64,000 nt of DNA. It comes from Euborellia annulipes (lineage: Eukaryota > Arthropoda > Insecta > Dermaptera > Anisolabididae). The position numbers and the translations under genes are program-made. The DNA lies in assembly GCA_023213315.1 (NCBI GenBank), contig JAKCPI010001563.1, positions 372,001 to 436,000 on the forward strand, written 5' to 3'. The notes under the pieces were generated by a model, which was given only the letters and a program-made list of their open reading frames with translations, searched no databases and was not told the origin of the DNA. Below, in pieces: positions 12,401-25,483 of the stretch (position 1 is the first letter of the stretch; each line of letters begins with the position of its first letter).

Positions 12401-15400
12401 CACATTTAAGATAGATCTGTTTAAATAAGATTTCAATGAGTGGGCCATCTATTGAATTTTTGATTTATTAACTGGTTGTCGAGATATAAATGTGTTGAGT
12501 CTAGTTCCACCGACAGTCGCATTTTTCTTGTACCGGGTAACGTCATTGCTCTGTTGCACACTCAGTATATGGAAAAAGAGATTTATTACATATATCAAAA
12601 TTTCAATTTAAAATGAAATTCTAAGATTAAAATTTATTGTTTCTCTCTCTCAAGCTTCACTTTTACCCTGAGGATTACCCTGAGAGACGGATGTAATTAA
12701 ACTGACACCTGAGAAAAACCTGAGAATTTTTGCATTTTAAAATCTACATCCACCTGAGGGATGCTTGGGATTAACTTTAAAGAAGATTCTAAAAAAGCAT
12801 CCTCCAGCTCTCTTGGGGGGATTTTCTTTTTCGATCAAGAAGTTTTAAAAGAAATAAAATTAGTAACAGAATAATGAAATACAAATTTGCTGGCCTTCCC
12901 CGTTCTTGATCCCTTCACTAGCACAACCGCGTGACTTTGGAGGGGACGCCGAGCCCGAGTAACGTAAATGCAGCTTTTCGAAACGCGTTAAGGGCATGAA
13001 TCTACTGCATAAAGAAGTTTCACTTCATAATCCTTCATTTTCAATTAAAATGATTGATTATATTAATTTTTTTTAATATTTCCATTTCCAAAACAAACAT
13101 TGTTCAAATGACTGAGGGCCAAGGCTATTGACCGACCGTAGATTCAATTAATAAATATTTATTTTTGATATGTTTCATTCAACTTAACACTAGTATCAAA
13201 TTCTATATGTGTTATTAAAAAATTAGTACTATTATGTCAAAGATTATCCTCTATCATTTAATTATTTAAATTCAGATTTACACTTAGGATTATTAATATA
13301 ACATCCTTATATTAACCGTTAAGTCTTTGATTATTATTATTATTTAGATTAATGGATTTGTTAACCTTTAATTACAACATAGGCCTACTTTATTTATTTT
13401 AAAATATTTTTACTTTATCTTACTTATATATGTTAATATATTGATTGATTGATTGATTGATTTGAGGGCTTCTCTGCACTGCGTCCTTATAGATCTATTG
13501 TGCTCCCCGTATCACCCCGTATCCGGGTACAAGGCCCCTGGAGAGGATCATTCTAGGAATGGTTCATGCCCATCCCTCAGCCACTGGGTGCCTGGAACTG
13601 GAGGGGATATTCCCATTGCTCCAGTAGAGACGCTCGGCTTGGTTGCATTTTTATGTCGAGATTTTGATGAATATACACGTTTTAAGGTCCCCTGAGTCCA
13701 AAAAAGTGGTTTTTGCAAGTATTTAAGTTAGGTACCCCCCTGAGTCGTGACACGAAGCTTTTGGACAAAATTGGCCAAAGAGTACTAGAACTTTACTGAT
13801 GTACTTTTTCAGAAGGATTTTGATTAAAATTCAAAAATCAATTATTTTTAAAAGCTCTTTAAAATTTATATTCTCATTTTGAATTGAAACCTTTTGAAGC
13901 ACACTTTACTCTTGTACTTCATAGGAACGATAGGAGAAATGGTTGGCATGGTAACAAAATATAAATAGTTTCTCATGTTTATAAATTTTATATCTTGAAT
14001 TCAAATGTACCGTACTGTCGGAAAGTAAATATTAATATATGTCGACACAAAAATCTGGTGTGACAAACACAGAACACAACTTTCGATTACCGAAGGTAAG
14101 AGAAAGTTGTGTGCTGTGCGACCAGTCATACCAAATTTTTATAAAATTCTTTCTCTTATGTTCCAAATTTTTCTTACTAATAAAAGATTTTTAAATTTTA
14201 TGAACTAATTTTTGCATACATTTGAGTTTATTCTTTGAAGGATCCTAGATATTTTAGTATTTTAAAAATAAAAGGTTAGGAAGAATTTTGAATAAATTAT
14301 GCGATTATATCCCAAAAACCGCTAGAGGTCATTATACTACCTATAAATATAAATAAGGAAAAAATTGTTTTCTTATTTCCGCTCTCGATCATAAATAATT
14401 TTTCATGGGAAATACGAACTCGCTATCAATAGATTTTATTTATTATATTTATGCTATCAAAAGAGATCTTTTTTTCATTTTTGATTAACTCTCTTACTTT
14501 AATTTTAACACGCTTGCAAAGAAGCAGCTGTGGTAGTGAGAGGGTCCCTCCTCCTTAGACAGCCTTCTTTGCAGAGATTGAATTTAACGATTGGATTAAC
14601 TAGAAAAAAGCTTCTTCGGAGTGTTAATTAAATTCGCTGCCAGGAGGTTGATATATGATCCTATACAGTCCAATGAATTTTAAAAAATTTCGAATTCTTG
14701 ATTTTTTAATATCTCTTTCAATTGATTTTTTTTAAGTCTGCAAATTGCATTTTCCCTCCTTAACGATTTAATCTTTCATCTATATATATGACATTTATTT
14801 AACAAAGTTTTTTTTTGTATAATTGATTTTATCGAGTACCTAAGTATTAGATAAATACTTTTTTAATCTAAAAATACTTATATTTAATTTGAAAGAATTA
14901 AACAAATTAAATAAAAAGAACTCATTTTAAGTAACTATCAGACTAATAGGCCTAAATTTTATAAATTAAATCGTGCTCTAGTTGAATAAAATATATTAAA
15001 AAAAAATTTTAAAGATGTCTATAGATTAAATATGTCCTTGTAGTAATTCCTTTCGAGTTTTTTTTTTTATAAATTATATTTAATATTTTAATTATTTTGT
15101 ATATTTGGGTCAAGCACTTAATTGTTTGTATTATTTTCTAATTTAAAATTAGATAAATTTATTTAATTATTGAACTAAAGTAAACACAGTTTTGTGATCG
15201 CCATTTTTCCTTTAAATTTCATTTGAACTTACTGGCGCATCCAGATTGGAAACCCCTGGGTGCTAGGCCTCCCTCAGTGCAAGCCTTCGATTCTCTGCTT
15301 ATTCTATCAATACTTCAAAAAATAAAAATCATTGATATTAAGTACATTTATGGGACTCACGTCCAGTGAGTCGACCACGAGATACCTAAGCCAAGGTTGT

Positions 15401-18400
15401 CTTTTAAGTCCCGGGAGAGGCAAGGGAAAAAAAGATTAAATTAATCCACATTACTTTTTTACTTTCTCTTATCGTCTCAAAAATCATTTCTATTTTTCTC
15501 TAGCTTAAAAATAATTCAATGAATAATTATTCGAATTATATACATATCTAGGGTAAATAACACTATTTATTTATTTATTTCTCACAATTTTTGTTTAATT
15601 TTTCGCTGAGACGAAAACAAAACGCCTCTTTGAGATAAACTAACAATAAGTTGAATTAAAAAATAAAATTTCAATTTTTTTTTTTTTTTATAAGCCCGTA
15701 AGAAGATGAATTAAAAATTGAAAATTGATTGGAGATATTAAGTCTCGAGACTAACGTGACATAGAAACTTCGACCTCTTGTAGAGTTTTTTTTTTGTAAT
15801 GGGTGCATAAGGTTCGTAGACCTCTAATGACCAGTGGTCACAAGCAGCCAGGAAGGATATAGTTAAAAAAAAGGAGAAGCATAAAGATGCTGGGACGATG
15901 ACTCCCTTGTGATCCGTGTATATGTTTGAAACGAAACTTACACTTTGAAGTATTTATCCCTTCATACCATGAGTTCAAAATGTAAAGAAAAAAATCATCG
16001 TGATATACTAGAAAAGTGAAACTTTTAAGCAAAATTTCCATTCACGATGGTAGGTTTATTCAATCAATTACTATCTAGGGGTCTGACTCAGCCCTTCCTA
16101 GAGAACTTGAAGACCTGATTAGAGAGATGATATTAATTTATTTTTTTAAATATTTTTTGATAAGATTGATTAATTAATTCAAAAAATTTTGTTTGTATTC
16201 GCAAATATACAAGCATCTCTGTGTTATGACTGATAGAGATAGTATATCATAGACAATCTATTGAATTTTTAAATTTTTCGAGGTACAAATATGTTGAGTC
16301 TCGACAGCAGCCTTTATAAAAGTGGAGGGGATGCAGCGTTACGTAACGCTTTTGGGGATATGGATCGAACTTGCTCTACCAAGCATAAAGAAATCTCACA
16401 TGAAAAATTAAGTTAACAGTAATAGTATTTTGAAATTTGAATTCGAATTCGATTAGCTTCTTCTTCCTCCCGAGAGTTGATTTTTGCCCCTGAGATAAGG
16501 AAGGAAGCGAATCCACGTGTAGTGTAGTTAGGTGTCTTATCAAATTTGATTTTCTAAGATTATAACATCATTAGCAAGCTGCTTATCTAATTAGATTAAT
16601 TACTTGAAATGGCCTCCACGCATTTGGACCTTATTCGTTCACAGTTCAAGTGATATTCTCTGGAGATGTTTAGCCTTGAAATAGGAAAGTAAATTACCAT
16701 CATTTCTTTGATCTTGATATAATTATTTCCCAAAAAAAGTATTAATTTTTTTTAGAGATGTGATCGATGATTTTTTCCTTCTTAATCATGTGGTATCTTT
16801 CAAGCTTGAATTGCAGGTCTTTCACCTTCTGATAATAATTAAGAGTACTTGAAATATATAAGATATGATACTAAATTATATTTTAATCTGTTTATTAGAT
16901 TGTTAAATCAGTTTTAATATGGAGTTGCTGAACATCTTCAATCTGCAATTTTTTCTATCCTTTTTACTTTTTTTACTTATTAAGAAATTACTCATTTCTA
17001 TAGATAACAACTTTCGATAAGTAATAGTTTTCTTGTTTCTATGCTTGATAATTAAAACCTTGATACATTTTTTTACATTTTGGAAGGGAAGATGATTGAA
17101 CTTTCATTTGAAGATTTTCATTTTTATATTCTATATCTCTGTAACGGAATCAGAAAAAGCAATTAACTTGGTCTTCCAACTCTTGTTCTGTGGCTCAGAG
17201 GTAAAGCTTCTGATGTTAGAGGTCGAGCTTTCGCACCCGTTTCGGGAGAAAAGTTTTTTTTTTCAATTGATTAATGTTCTAAAGACAAAAAAAAGCTCGA
17301 AAGGAGGTCGGTGTCATGATTGAATTGAATGCAATCGTTAAGGAAATAAAATTTCTAAATTCTAAAATCTATAATTTTTTCTAGCAAAATAACCGCTGAT
17401 TGTTATAAGTAGGCCAGGGCCTTATATTATTCCTTAAAAAAAAATCAAAAGTTTCGTATTTAAATTATTTCTTTTATTAGGCAGACTATTAATATTTAAA
17501 AAATTCCACTATGTTAACATATAATATTCTTAAAATAAATTTTTAAGATAAAATTGAAACTTATAATTAAATAAGATAATATAAGTTGAACATAAAAAAT
17601 ATTGGATATGGTAATGCTGTTATATAATTTCTTAACTCCAAAATAATTTTTACACTAAGCAATTTTTGATTTGAAGAGAGAAAGGCGTTAAAGGATTCGT
17701 TCAAAAGTTTTACAAATTTCTTAATCATTTGAGATATATATACTTTTATCTCTCTTTTGTGGTTTAACTTTCTTATTCAAGGCCTCTCAGACGCTTTCTT
17801 TATCTTAGCCCATAATCTGGAGTAAGCCTTTATCCGAAAATAAGACATTTTATGATATTTGGTTTTATTTAAATTTCTCTTAGAGCAGAGGCAGAGATCT
17901 TGCTTCATCGTGTAAGAGTTAATGCAATAGTGCACTCACTGACTTGAACAATAAATATTGACGGAATAGAATTGGCGAAAAAGACAAAAAACTAAATTTA
18001 ATTATAAAATTCCTAATTTAATATTATCACTCAAGAAAAGGCTTAAAATTTCTGTTTTGTTCTTTGAAAGATATTACAACTCGAATAGAGAATTCTCTAA
18101 GAACAAAGATTTTCGTGTCCTTTATCGAGGATCTCATATTTGCCTTCTCCCCTGCCTTTTGGATGAGAAATTCCCCCGGGTTGGAACTTTTAAATATTCA
18201 TTAACTTACTTGTGAAATTGAAAACAAAATTGATTTGGAATTAGTTCTTCTTTTCTACAAGTCATTTTGATGCAATTTTAAGGCCTGATCCAACTCAGCA
18301 TTGGCTAAATTCTTTCGCCTTTTTCTGGTATTCAATATCAACTTTTCTCTACGTTTTATCTTACCGAATTACACCTTTAATACTTAAGATGACACCATAA

Positions 18401-21400
18401 TTCTAAGAAAAAATGCGTTTTAGTGGCCGGAAAATTAGATAATTACTAGACATTCTGATAATAATAATCCTTCATGCTTCGATGTTATGATATAAGATAA
18501 CAAATAAAAAAATCATATAAAACTTCCAAATTAGACAAATAATTATTTTGTTTATGATATCTATTTATTTTTGAGCGTATTTCATATTTGGTCAGTCCTT
18601 CAATTGTGAAATGATATCATCTAAGCAATAGATATACTTATTCTCTTCTTTCTTAACAAAACTTTCCTAATTTTACCTTAATATGTATATAAAATATTTG
18701 CCACCTCAATTTAGAGAAATGTTTCTGGAAGATGGAGATGTCAGCCATAGAAGATTATTTTATGTATTGTGAAAGATCTGCTGCGTGCGATGTGCAGTTC
18801 AAGTCTCTTTCTAAGAACTCAGCTATGAGGGATGTTTTAAATTCAAATAGCCTGTACCAAGAAATACTCCCTCCTATTTAGCCTAGCCATTTTAGTTTAA
18901 CATAAAATGGGCTAATATGTTTATAGATGAAGATATTATATATAAACCTAACACAAACGCTGTCTAGTTTAATGCTCAACTCCTGGCTCACACTGCACAT
19001 TGTTCTGCATGAAAATCGGAACTGACATAGCCCCTGCTGATTCTTAATCCTGAATCCAAATATGACCTCCGTTCTCCCCAGCCGTTTTTGGGTCCATCTT
19101 TTCCTTGATTTTATGGCCATTACTTAGATTTGGAGGGATGAAAAGGAATATTTTAGCCTTAAAATTTCTTCTGAAGATCTCGAAAGGTGAAAAGCTCATA
19201 AACAAAGATTTGTACACAGATTCATATATTCTATATCCTTCAATATTAAGGGGTAGAAATTGCACCTTGCCAAAGTTTGAAAAAAAGATTATGATATATG
19301 AAATTAAGTAACTCTTTGGTTAATATATCAAGAAAAATATGAGATTTAAAAATTTAAAGAAAATCTACATTGGATGTACTAACGTTCACTCAAGGGGACA
19401 ATTTATTTATTTTTTTTTTTAATATATTCTTTTTTCATATTTTTTAATGAATGCAGTATATCAAAATAATATTTATTTAAATAATTCCTAAATAGTGTGA
19501 ACTAACCCTTATTCAAGATAAAAAAAAATTAATTTGAACGAATATGTTTTTATTTATTTATTTAATGGATGCTATAGGCAAGAACGACATTTAGTTTTTT
19601 GCATAAAAACCTACAGTAGGTTCAACTAACTACCCTTATGTTAAATTTACAAAATAAATAAATAAATAAAATATTTCTCATATTTTATGAATTCTCCATC
19701 CAATAAAATATTTTGAGAAATTTTGAGATCGATGATTAATAAATTATTTTTATTTTTAGATATTCTAATGATCCTGGTGGTGCTGGTCTCCTATAGACTC
19801 AAAATGAATCCGGATAACGTAGCTACGCCTTTGGCCGCCAGCATTGGAGATCTCGTTTCCCTCACCATTCTCAGCGTCACTGCATCCGAAATTCATAAAC
19901 ACTTCAGTAAATATAATTCAATTTTCTTTTCTTTTTTTTTTATTATAATCTCAAACTAAAAATTTTTTTCATAAATAATTATTTGCAAAATCTATGTCAG
20001 ATTTTAAAATTAGTTTTTTTCATTTTCAATAATAAATTTGGGTCATTGACGCAAATCAATTTCGACCTCCCTAAATAATATTAGTAATTATTATTTAAAA
20101 GAATCTAAAATATTTTTTCAACTTGCAATGATTTTTTAGAGGATATTTGCTGAGCGCTAATTGGACGCCTTTTTGTTGTTCTCTCAGAGATTTGGGTTCC
20201 GATCGCAATCATCTGCTTCTACTTGTTTCTTTTACCATTTTGGTTATATCTGGCTGCCCGAAATAAGTACACCAAGCCTGTATTGCGTTCCGGATGGATT
20301 CCCGTCCTGTCTGCACTTTGCATTAGCGGGTACTATTTTATTATTTATTATTTAATAAATAAATAAACACATTAGCTTAAATAAAGTTTTCATTTTAAAG
20401 TTCAGAATTAAATTAATTCGAGTCTGGACTTTTTATTAAAAGAATTTTAATTTTAAGAAATTAAAAACAATTGGTCATAAGTCTTGATGATTTATTATCA
20501 ACATCAGAAGGGATAAATCACTTATAAAGATGGCACAGAGTGTCGAATTACGTGTTAAGTGTTTAAAAGCCAATTTTTATTAATTCATTGAAACCTATGA
20601 CCTAGTATTTTTAATTTCTCCTATATATTTAATGTCTCAACTACAGTTGATAGTTTAAATATAATTATAATATTGCTCTCGGGCTTGATGTAGTTGGTAG
20701 CGTGTCTGCCTTGTATACCAAGGGTCGCGGGTTCGGATCCCAGGCAGTCCGATGATTTAAATAAAAAAAAAATTACAATATATGTTACAATTAAATACAA
20801 AGGTTAAAACAATTTTACATTTCAGTGAAGAGTGGAGGGGCTATTTGAAATGTTTTTCAACTTGAAAGATTGAAATTTTTTAATTGCAGTGTCGTAGAAT
20901 AAAAAAAGACGTGGCACCATGGGCGTAACTGGGGGGTGCCGGGGGGGGGGGGCAGAAAGCTCCCTGCCCCAAGAAAAATTGAGAAAATATGGGGCTTTCC
21001 AGGCCCCCCGGAGGATAGCTGTCCCATGGCCCCCCAGCCAAATTCTCTAGTTACGCCCATGCATGGGACAACCAAACAATCAAGAAATTATTTTCGATGA
21101 ACTGGAGAACCAGATAAGGAAGGCTATAATTAAAGTTTTTAAAATTGTCATGTGTTACAACTGTAGATGACTCAATAAACGTTTTGTTAAAGGATTATTC
21201 AATTTCTTGGCTGCTCTCCTCTGCATCTTTTGCTCATCGATTATAGTTTCTTGCATAATTGATTGCGACATGTCTTTTTTCATTCTACGCCACTGCAATA
21301 AAAATCATTTCTATTGAAAAAAAGTACAAATGATGTGACAAAGATCATTTTTTTTGTTTCAAGTATAGGTTTATAAAATTAACTTCTCTCTCGTTTCTTT

Positions 21401-24400
21401 TCTTAGATTTTAATAATTTTTGATTATTCGTTTTTAAATCAAGTTTTTTAAATAGGGGGTTTTGAAATTGAGTTAGTAGGGCCTACTTGTCTTATTTTGG
21501 TGGGAGGGGGGTGGGTTTGGTATGATTTCTCCACTCTACTCGCTTTATTATTACTCAAGTGTAAAATGAGTTTAGGACCTAAGCAACTCCTTTTCAATTT
21601 CAAGGGCCGCATTACGTAAGCAAATCTGTCTTTTTTAGACCCCCTTGTCTCAAAAATCGTCTAATTCTTTTATTTTAAACAATTACGTAAGCAGCTTGTT
21701 GTTCCTCTTTCATTGTCATTGTCTCCATCCTTAGACTGCTTACATAATACTTGAATGGCCCCTAGAGCGTCCTTTTATCGAGATATATAAATATATTTAT
21801 TAAAATAATTAAGATCTTTTATAATGAATTTTCTTTACGCCTTATACTTTAATTAAATATAAATCTGAGATAAGTTTAATTATTTTCACGTGCTTAATAT
21901 TTTTTTATTCATTTTTAATTGTTAATTTCCGTTTTGAATACGTCATATTTCAGCGAAAGATGATTCAACTCACAATCAGATATATTTTATATTTTTCACA
22001 ATGAATATTATTACTTTTATTGTTTCTAAATTCAAACAATAAAGGAAGAATATCTTTTTGAATTTGATAGCTCAATGTAGTAGTGCCCCTTGAGGAGAAG
22101 TACGCCCTTCTTAAAATTTTGTAATTTGCTTGTTCCATGTTGTTTTTTTGGCACTATATTTCCTTAGGCCAATGGAGAATATAAAATTTGGGACACGTTG
22201 ATTTAACTCTTGTGAGAAATAAAACTATTTCAATTTTGAGGGCTTTAAATAAATTTACTGGGGTTGGCGAATGAGTAGCCAGCAATTGGCATCCCAGCCT
22301 ACTAGACAACCTTAAATGAATTTGACTTCTGAATGGTCCTGGAAGGGGAGGGGGAATTAACATTTCTAAATGTAAATAATAGGCGCTGCTTATTATTATT
22401 TCAATTAATATAATAGGCTATATAATAAGAATAACCCTATAATTCCGTAGCTAGAAAATGTTTTCTGGGAAATTTTTGCGGGACGCCCCCCCCCCCTAAA
22501 AAAAGAAATCGACTCATTAAAAAAAAAAACATTAAAATTTAGAAAAAAAATAACTTCTGTTTTCTCCCCATGCGTTTGGTAATTGTATGTATAAATTTTT
22601 ATCTTTTTTTTCTTTTCGAAAATAAAAGAGAGTTTAAAATTTAAACATTATATTTTTCTCTCTATTATTTATTGATATTTATTTTAATTTTAATTAAACT
22701 TTTTTTATTTGAGGGGTTTGAATTCCCCTGAATCGCAGTCTTCGATATCTAAGATCGAAAATAAATTCGCCCAGTAAGGCTATGACTTGCTTGCATTTAG
22801 GCCCACTGCACTTTAGAAGTCTGACTGCAAGCACTAACAAGCGAGAGAGTTGTTTTGAAAAATCTGATAGTTTTAAAAACATTGCCTTAACAATAGATAA
22901 ATAATAAAAGAACCCGTGCTATTCTGCGTGATATTAGAATCAAGAATTTATCTTGATTCTTAAGCATAATAAATTTTAATATTCAAATATTTCTTATCAA
23001 GGCAATTTCGTTCTTATCTTCGCTTTTGCTTTAAATTTTGTTTTCATTAAAATAAAGCGGCATTATCATATGTTATCTTTAAATATTTTTGTTATTTTAT
23101 TACAAAGCTAATTGTGATACCGGTAATTTAAATTTACATATATAAATAGTTTAAAATTTTTAGTATTTAGTCGAAAAGCTTTTAGGTGCATGCGCCCAGT
23201 TTACCTAGGTTTGGTTTTTTTTCCTTAACCCCCCCCCCCAAACACACAGAAATTTGGCACCCAATTAGACAACTATTATAGCCGATATTTCAAATGGTTT
23301 GGCCTGAGAACTCTATTGGAAGGGAGACATAAACCCAATGTTAATATGAATCTGATAATTTATTTGGAAAATTAATCAATGAAATTGGGATTGTGATCGT
23401 GTGTAAGGATGTGTGTAAGGATGTATCAGTAATTGTGAATTAATTGATTGCACTTGAAATAAAAAACTTGCATTATTCTCTTTTTTGATTCTTAGGCTAC
23501 TAACCTCATCTTTGCCTATTTTAACATTGCTCTCATGACTCTCTCCCAAGATTTTCGCGGAATTCGCTGACCAAACCTTTTGATTTTGGCAGCCTAAACA
23601 CAACAAATGTCTCTTATGATTGTCTAATTTTGCGCCTACCGATTAAAATCGGCGCTTACAATGTCGTTCAGGTCCCATGGAATAGATAATACCAAATAAC
23701 CAAATCACAACTTTCCTTTCCAAGAAGATAAAATATGGCAATAGAATGTTGTGTGAAACACAATTCTCCAATTCGTCACTGACAGGATACTTAAAAGGTA
23801 TTTCCTCCGAATTTCTTTTATACTAATTGAATATTTATTGTTTTCTAGATGCGGAGGTCTTGTCCTTGGTAATGTGGTCGACGTGTTGAGTGGCTTCGTT
23901 ATCTTTCAACCAATCATTAACGGCATTGGAGGCAATCTGGTATCTATTCAATCTAGCCGTATTTCGACGATGTTGCATCAAACTTCAGTACTAGGAGTGA
24001 TTCCTCCTCATACGCGGTTGTGTGCTACTCCATGGGCAGCCATCTTCAAAGGATGTGAGTAAAACTTTTTAAATGACATTTCTAATCCTCTGATCAATTT
24101 GGGTGTGTGAATTTGTTGGTGGATTCGGGTGCAACTTTTTAAGAAAAAATTGCGTCGGCAAATTATTCTGATTTTATTCTCATCTTCACTCTACTTACCG
24201 GTATATTCTTATTTAATCATCACTTCATTTATTTAAATAATTTAAACAATTTATTATAAATTCCTATTTAAAATACATAATAGAAATGGAAATTCAAAAG
24301 CGAGAGAAAAACAAATTCTTTTTTAAAATAAAATAATAGTTTCTAATCTGCTCACCAAAGTCTCCCGGAAATTGTAGCGATTCTATATTAAACTGTTTGG

Positions 24401-25483
24401 ACTTAGGCATTCATATCTTTACTCTTTTAAAATTATCCTAATTCCTAAATAAATAATTTATTTCCGATCATTTTCAAAGAAAATAAAAGAAAATATGAAT
24501 AAATCAATACAAGTAGTAATAGATTGATTAAACATTTATCTTGTAAATTACATTACTTTTTCTTAATTGAGTTAAAGTAATGATGTAATTGAAAAGACTT
24601 TGACATTCGTTCAGATGACATAATTCATCTACGCGTTGGAATTAAAACTAGAGTGAAGATTAATAACATTATGGGATTATTTTTAAAATGTTCTAGAGTT
24701 GTATGTTGCTAGCGGCGGGGTATGTAGCGGGGCGGCCATATACAATCAATCAATTGTAAGGATCTCTTGATGCATTTTTCCTTTTTTTACATTTTCAGTA
24801 CCCCACGCAAAGACGGGACGAATGCTCGTAGCTTTATCCATTCCTGGTCAAGTGGTGTTCATTTTTGTTGCCGATTATTTCCACCAAGGACAAGTGACTC
24901 TCACTTTTCCTATCGTTGCCGCCTATCTGATAGTCAGCACCTTGCAGGTATATATCAACCACTTAATATTTTAATAAATTAATAATATAATACTTTCTTC
25001 CCATTCTGTTAATTAAATTTTAGGCAAATTTCTATTCGAAAATTAAAATAATATTATCTCCTAATTTGTTTTAATCCCAAGCTCAACTTCTTTAAGACTT
25101 GTTCTTTCTGGAGCTTTACTCATTATTAATTAAAATTATTTTTTAAAACACGATCCTGAAAGTTCATTTCAATTATCTACTCATAATGAAGAATGTGAAC
25201 TTCTACTAAGCGCCATTTAAAAATCTCTTAGACTCTGTGACTTTCTTTGAATATATGTATAATAATAAAACTGGATTGTTTATAGTTGATACTGCTGCTC
25301 TACTTGGCTCATTTGATCATTCATGCGATGTGGAGGAAGAATATAGACCCTGATAATTCAGCGATTCCGTACCTGACGGCTTTAGGCGACCTATTTGGTT
25401 CTCTGTTCCTTGCAGGAGCTTTTTACATACTCACCTCGGCAGGAGCAGGCTACGTTGATCTTTTTGATAATGATGTCTCGTAG
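9055..25483 (+). CDS. SLC41A1: SLC41-family Mg2+ transporter (MgtE-like), complete in 8 coding exons
   Basis: Joined exons: 9055-9477, 10936-11121, 12035-12179, 19760-19906, 20188-20329, 23849-24054, 24799-24947, 25286-25483, giving 531 aa, close to the ~510 aa usual for the family. Every junction is GT-AG and all intron phases agree (0,0,1,1,2,1,0). The protein has the two tandem MgtE-like halves of SLC41 carriers. Each half has a glycine/asparagine loop (GLKGNL at 161-166, GIGGNL at 373-378), an S-R-[LI]-S-T motif, and a PDN motif (PDNVATPLAASIGDL from 269; PDNSAIPYLTALGDL from 488). SLC41 proteins move Mg2+ (Na+-coupled efflux has been proposed) in the plasma membrane or organelles. The 141-residue N-terminal part is Ser/Pro-rich and polar, as expected for a cytosolic tail. 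Whether this is the A1, A2 or A3 orthologue is not resolvable here; the symbol marks the family. Start choice: a likely acceptor (gttgacag, ends 9052) is followed at once by ATG 9055 with G at -3 and +4. Alternatives are ATG 9154, in a near-Kozak context (498 aa), and ATG 9031 if there is no splice at 9052. Confidence 0.93.
9478..10935 (+). other. SLC41 intron 1 with tRNA-like SINE fragment
   Basis: AT-rich intron. At 9935-9992, ctggagatcctgggttcgat and the following bases resemble the anticodon-to-T-arm half of a tRNA, including a B-box-like GGTTCGATTCC. A similar piece lies at 46180-46215. No other structure seen. Confidence 0.55.
10936..11121 (+). CDS. SLC41A1: SLC41 coding exon 2
   Basis: The acceptor is tttttcag and the donor cag|gtaatt, phase 0 at both ends, 62 codons. 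It encodes ILVPALVGLKGNLDMCLASR followed by LSTQANLG, the most conserved block of the first SLC41 half. Confidence 0.95.
12035..12179 (+). CDS. SLC41A1: SLC41 coding exon 3
   Basis: The acceptor is tatttag and the donor ctcg|gtaagt; phase 0 in, phase 1 out. The VQATVASLIVALFAV start matches the VQATV block of SLC41A proteins; a second hydrophobic segment rich in Ala, Ser and Cys follows. Confidence 0.94.
12180..19759 (+). other. SLC41 intron 3, 7.6 kb, repeat-bearing
   Basis: Contains a (GATT)n microsatellite at about 13440-13461, an unrecognised GC-richer repeat at about 13462-13640, the composite hairpin element at 13640-14147, and a tRNA-like piece (GTGGCTCAGAGGTAAAGC) at about 17190-17250. 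The rest is AT-rich with no exon-like segment. Confidence 0.6.
13640..14147 (+). repeat. composite hairpin repeat, copy in SLC41 intron
   Basis: Begins with the module ATGTCGAGATTTTGATGAAT and GTCCCCTGAGTCC, continues through AGTACTAGAACTTTACTGAT, and ends in an imperfect hairpin (AATCTGGTGTGACAAACACA to TGTGCGACCAGTCATACC). The order and orientation match the copies at 55878-56271, 58945-59828 and 60163-60772. Confidence 0.78.
19760..19906 (+). CDS. SLC41A1: SLC41 coding exon 4 (first PDN motif)
   Basis: The acceptor is tatttttag and the donor ttca|gtaaat, phase 1 at both ends. It contains MNPDNVATPLAASIGDLVSL, the family signature; the PDN residues belong to the conserved ion-path motif. 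A 7.6-kb repeat-rich intron precedes it. Confidence 0.96.
20188..20329 (+). CDS. SLC41A1: SLC41 coding exon 5
   Basis: The acceptor is ttctctcag and the donor gcgg|gtacta; phase 1 in, phase 2 out. It encodes two hydrophobic stretches separated by AARNKYTKPVLRSGW, matching the loop before the second SLC41 domain. Confidence 0.93.
20680..20775 (+). repeat. tRNA-derived SINE-like element with A-rich tail
   Basis: An A-box-like GTAGTTGGTAGCG and a B-box-like GGGTTCGGATCCC sit 30-40 bases apart as in a tRNA, with an A-rich 3' tail. The anticodon stem is mispaired and the acceptor arm imperfect, so a functional tRNA is unlikely. Confidence 0.65.
20918..21061. repeat. hAT-type MITE nested in a larger inverted-repeat element
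   Basis: Ends CATGGGCGTAACT and AGTTACGCCCATG are inverted repeats; the flanks cgtggcac and catgggac match at 6 of 8 positions. Inside is a long G run and GC-rich DNA. It sits inside an outer inverted repeat (20887-21295) whose arms start CAGTGTCGTAGAATAAAAAA and, reversed, CAGTGGCGTAGAATGAAAAA. Confidence 0.78.
21602..21764. repeat. short inverted-repeat element with ACGTAAGC core
   Basis: The left arm AAGGGCCGCATTACGTAAGC and the right arm (reverse complement AGGGGCCATTCAAGTATTAT then GTAAGC) define a MITE-like unit of about 163 bp. A third internal ATTACGTAAGC is present. No clear duplication. Confidence 0.6.
23849..24054 (+). CDS. SLC41A1: SLC41 coding exon 6 (start of second MgtE-like half)
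   Basis: The acceptor is ttttctag and the donor ggat|gtgagt; phase 2 in, phase 1 out. It encodes IFQPIINGIGGNLVSIQSSR then ISTMLH, the mirror of exon 2 in the second half. A variable linker of about 29 residues ends the exon. Confidence 0.95.
24799..24947 (+). CDS. SLC41A1: SLC41 coding exon 7
   Basis: The acceptor is cattttcag and the donor cag|gtatat; phase 1 in, phase 0 out. It encodes KTGRMLVALSIPGQVVFIFV and then a second hydrophobic segment ending LIVSTLQ, as in the C-terminal half of SLC41A1. Confidence 0.94.
25286..25483 (+). CDS. SLC41A1: SLC41 coding exon 8 (second PDN motif and stop)
   Basis: The acceptor is gtttatag. It encodes HAMWRKNIDPDNSAIPYLTA then LGDL, the second family signature, a final hydrophobic helix, a short acidic tail and a TAG stop. 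An AATAAA at 25778-25783 is a possible poly(A) signal but weak evidence in such AT-rich DNA. Confidence 0.95.
   Translation: MILLLYLAHLIIHAMWRKNIDPDNSAIPYLTALGDLFGSLFLAGAFYILTSAGAGYVDLFDNDVS

Noticed and set aside
20680..20752. Functional tRNA gene
   Set aside because: A and B boxes are present, but the anticodon stem is mispaired and an A-rich SINE-like tail follows.
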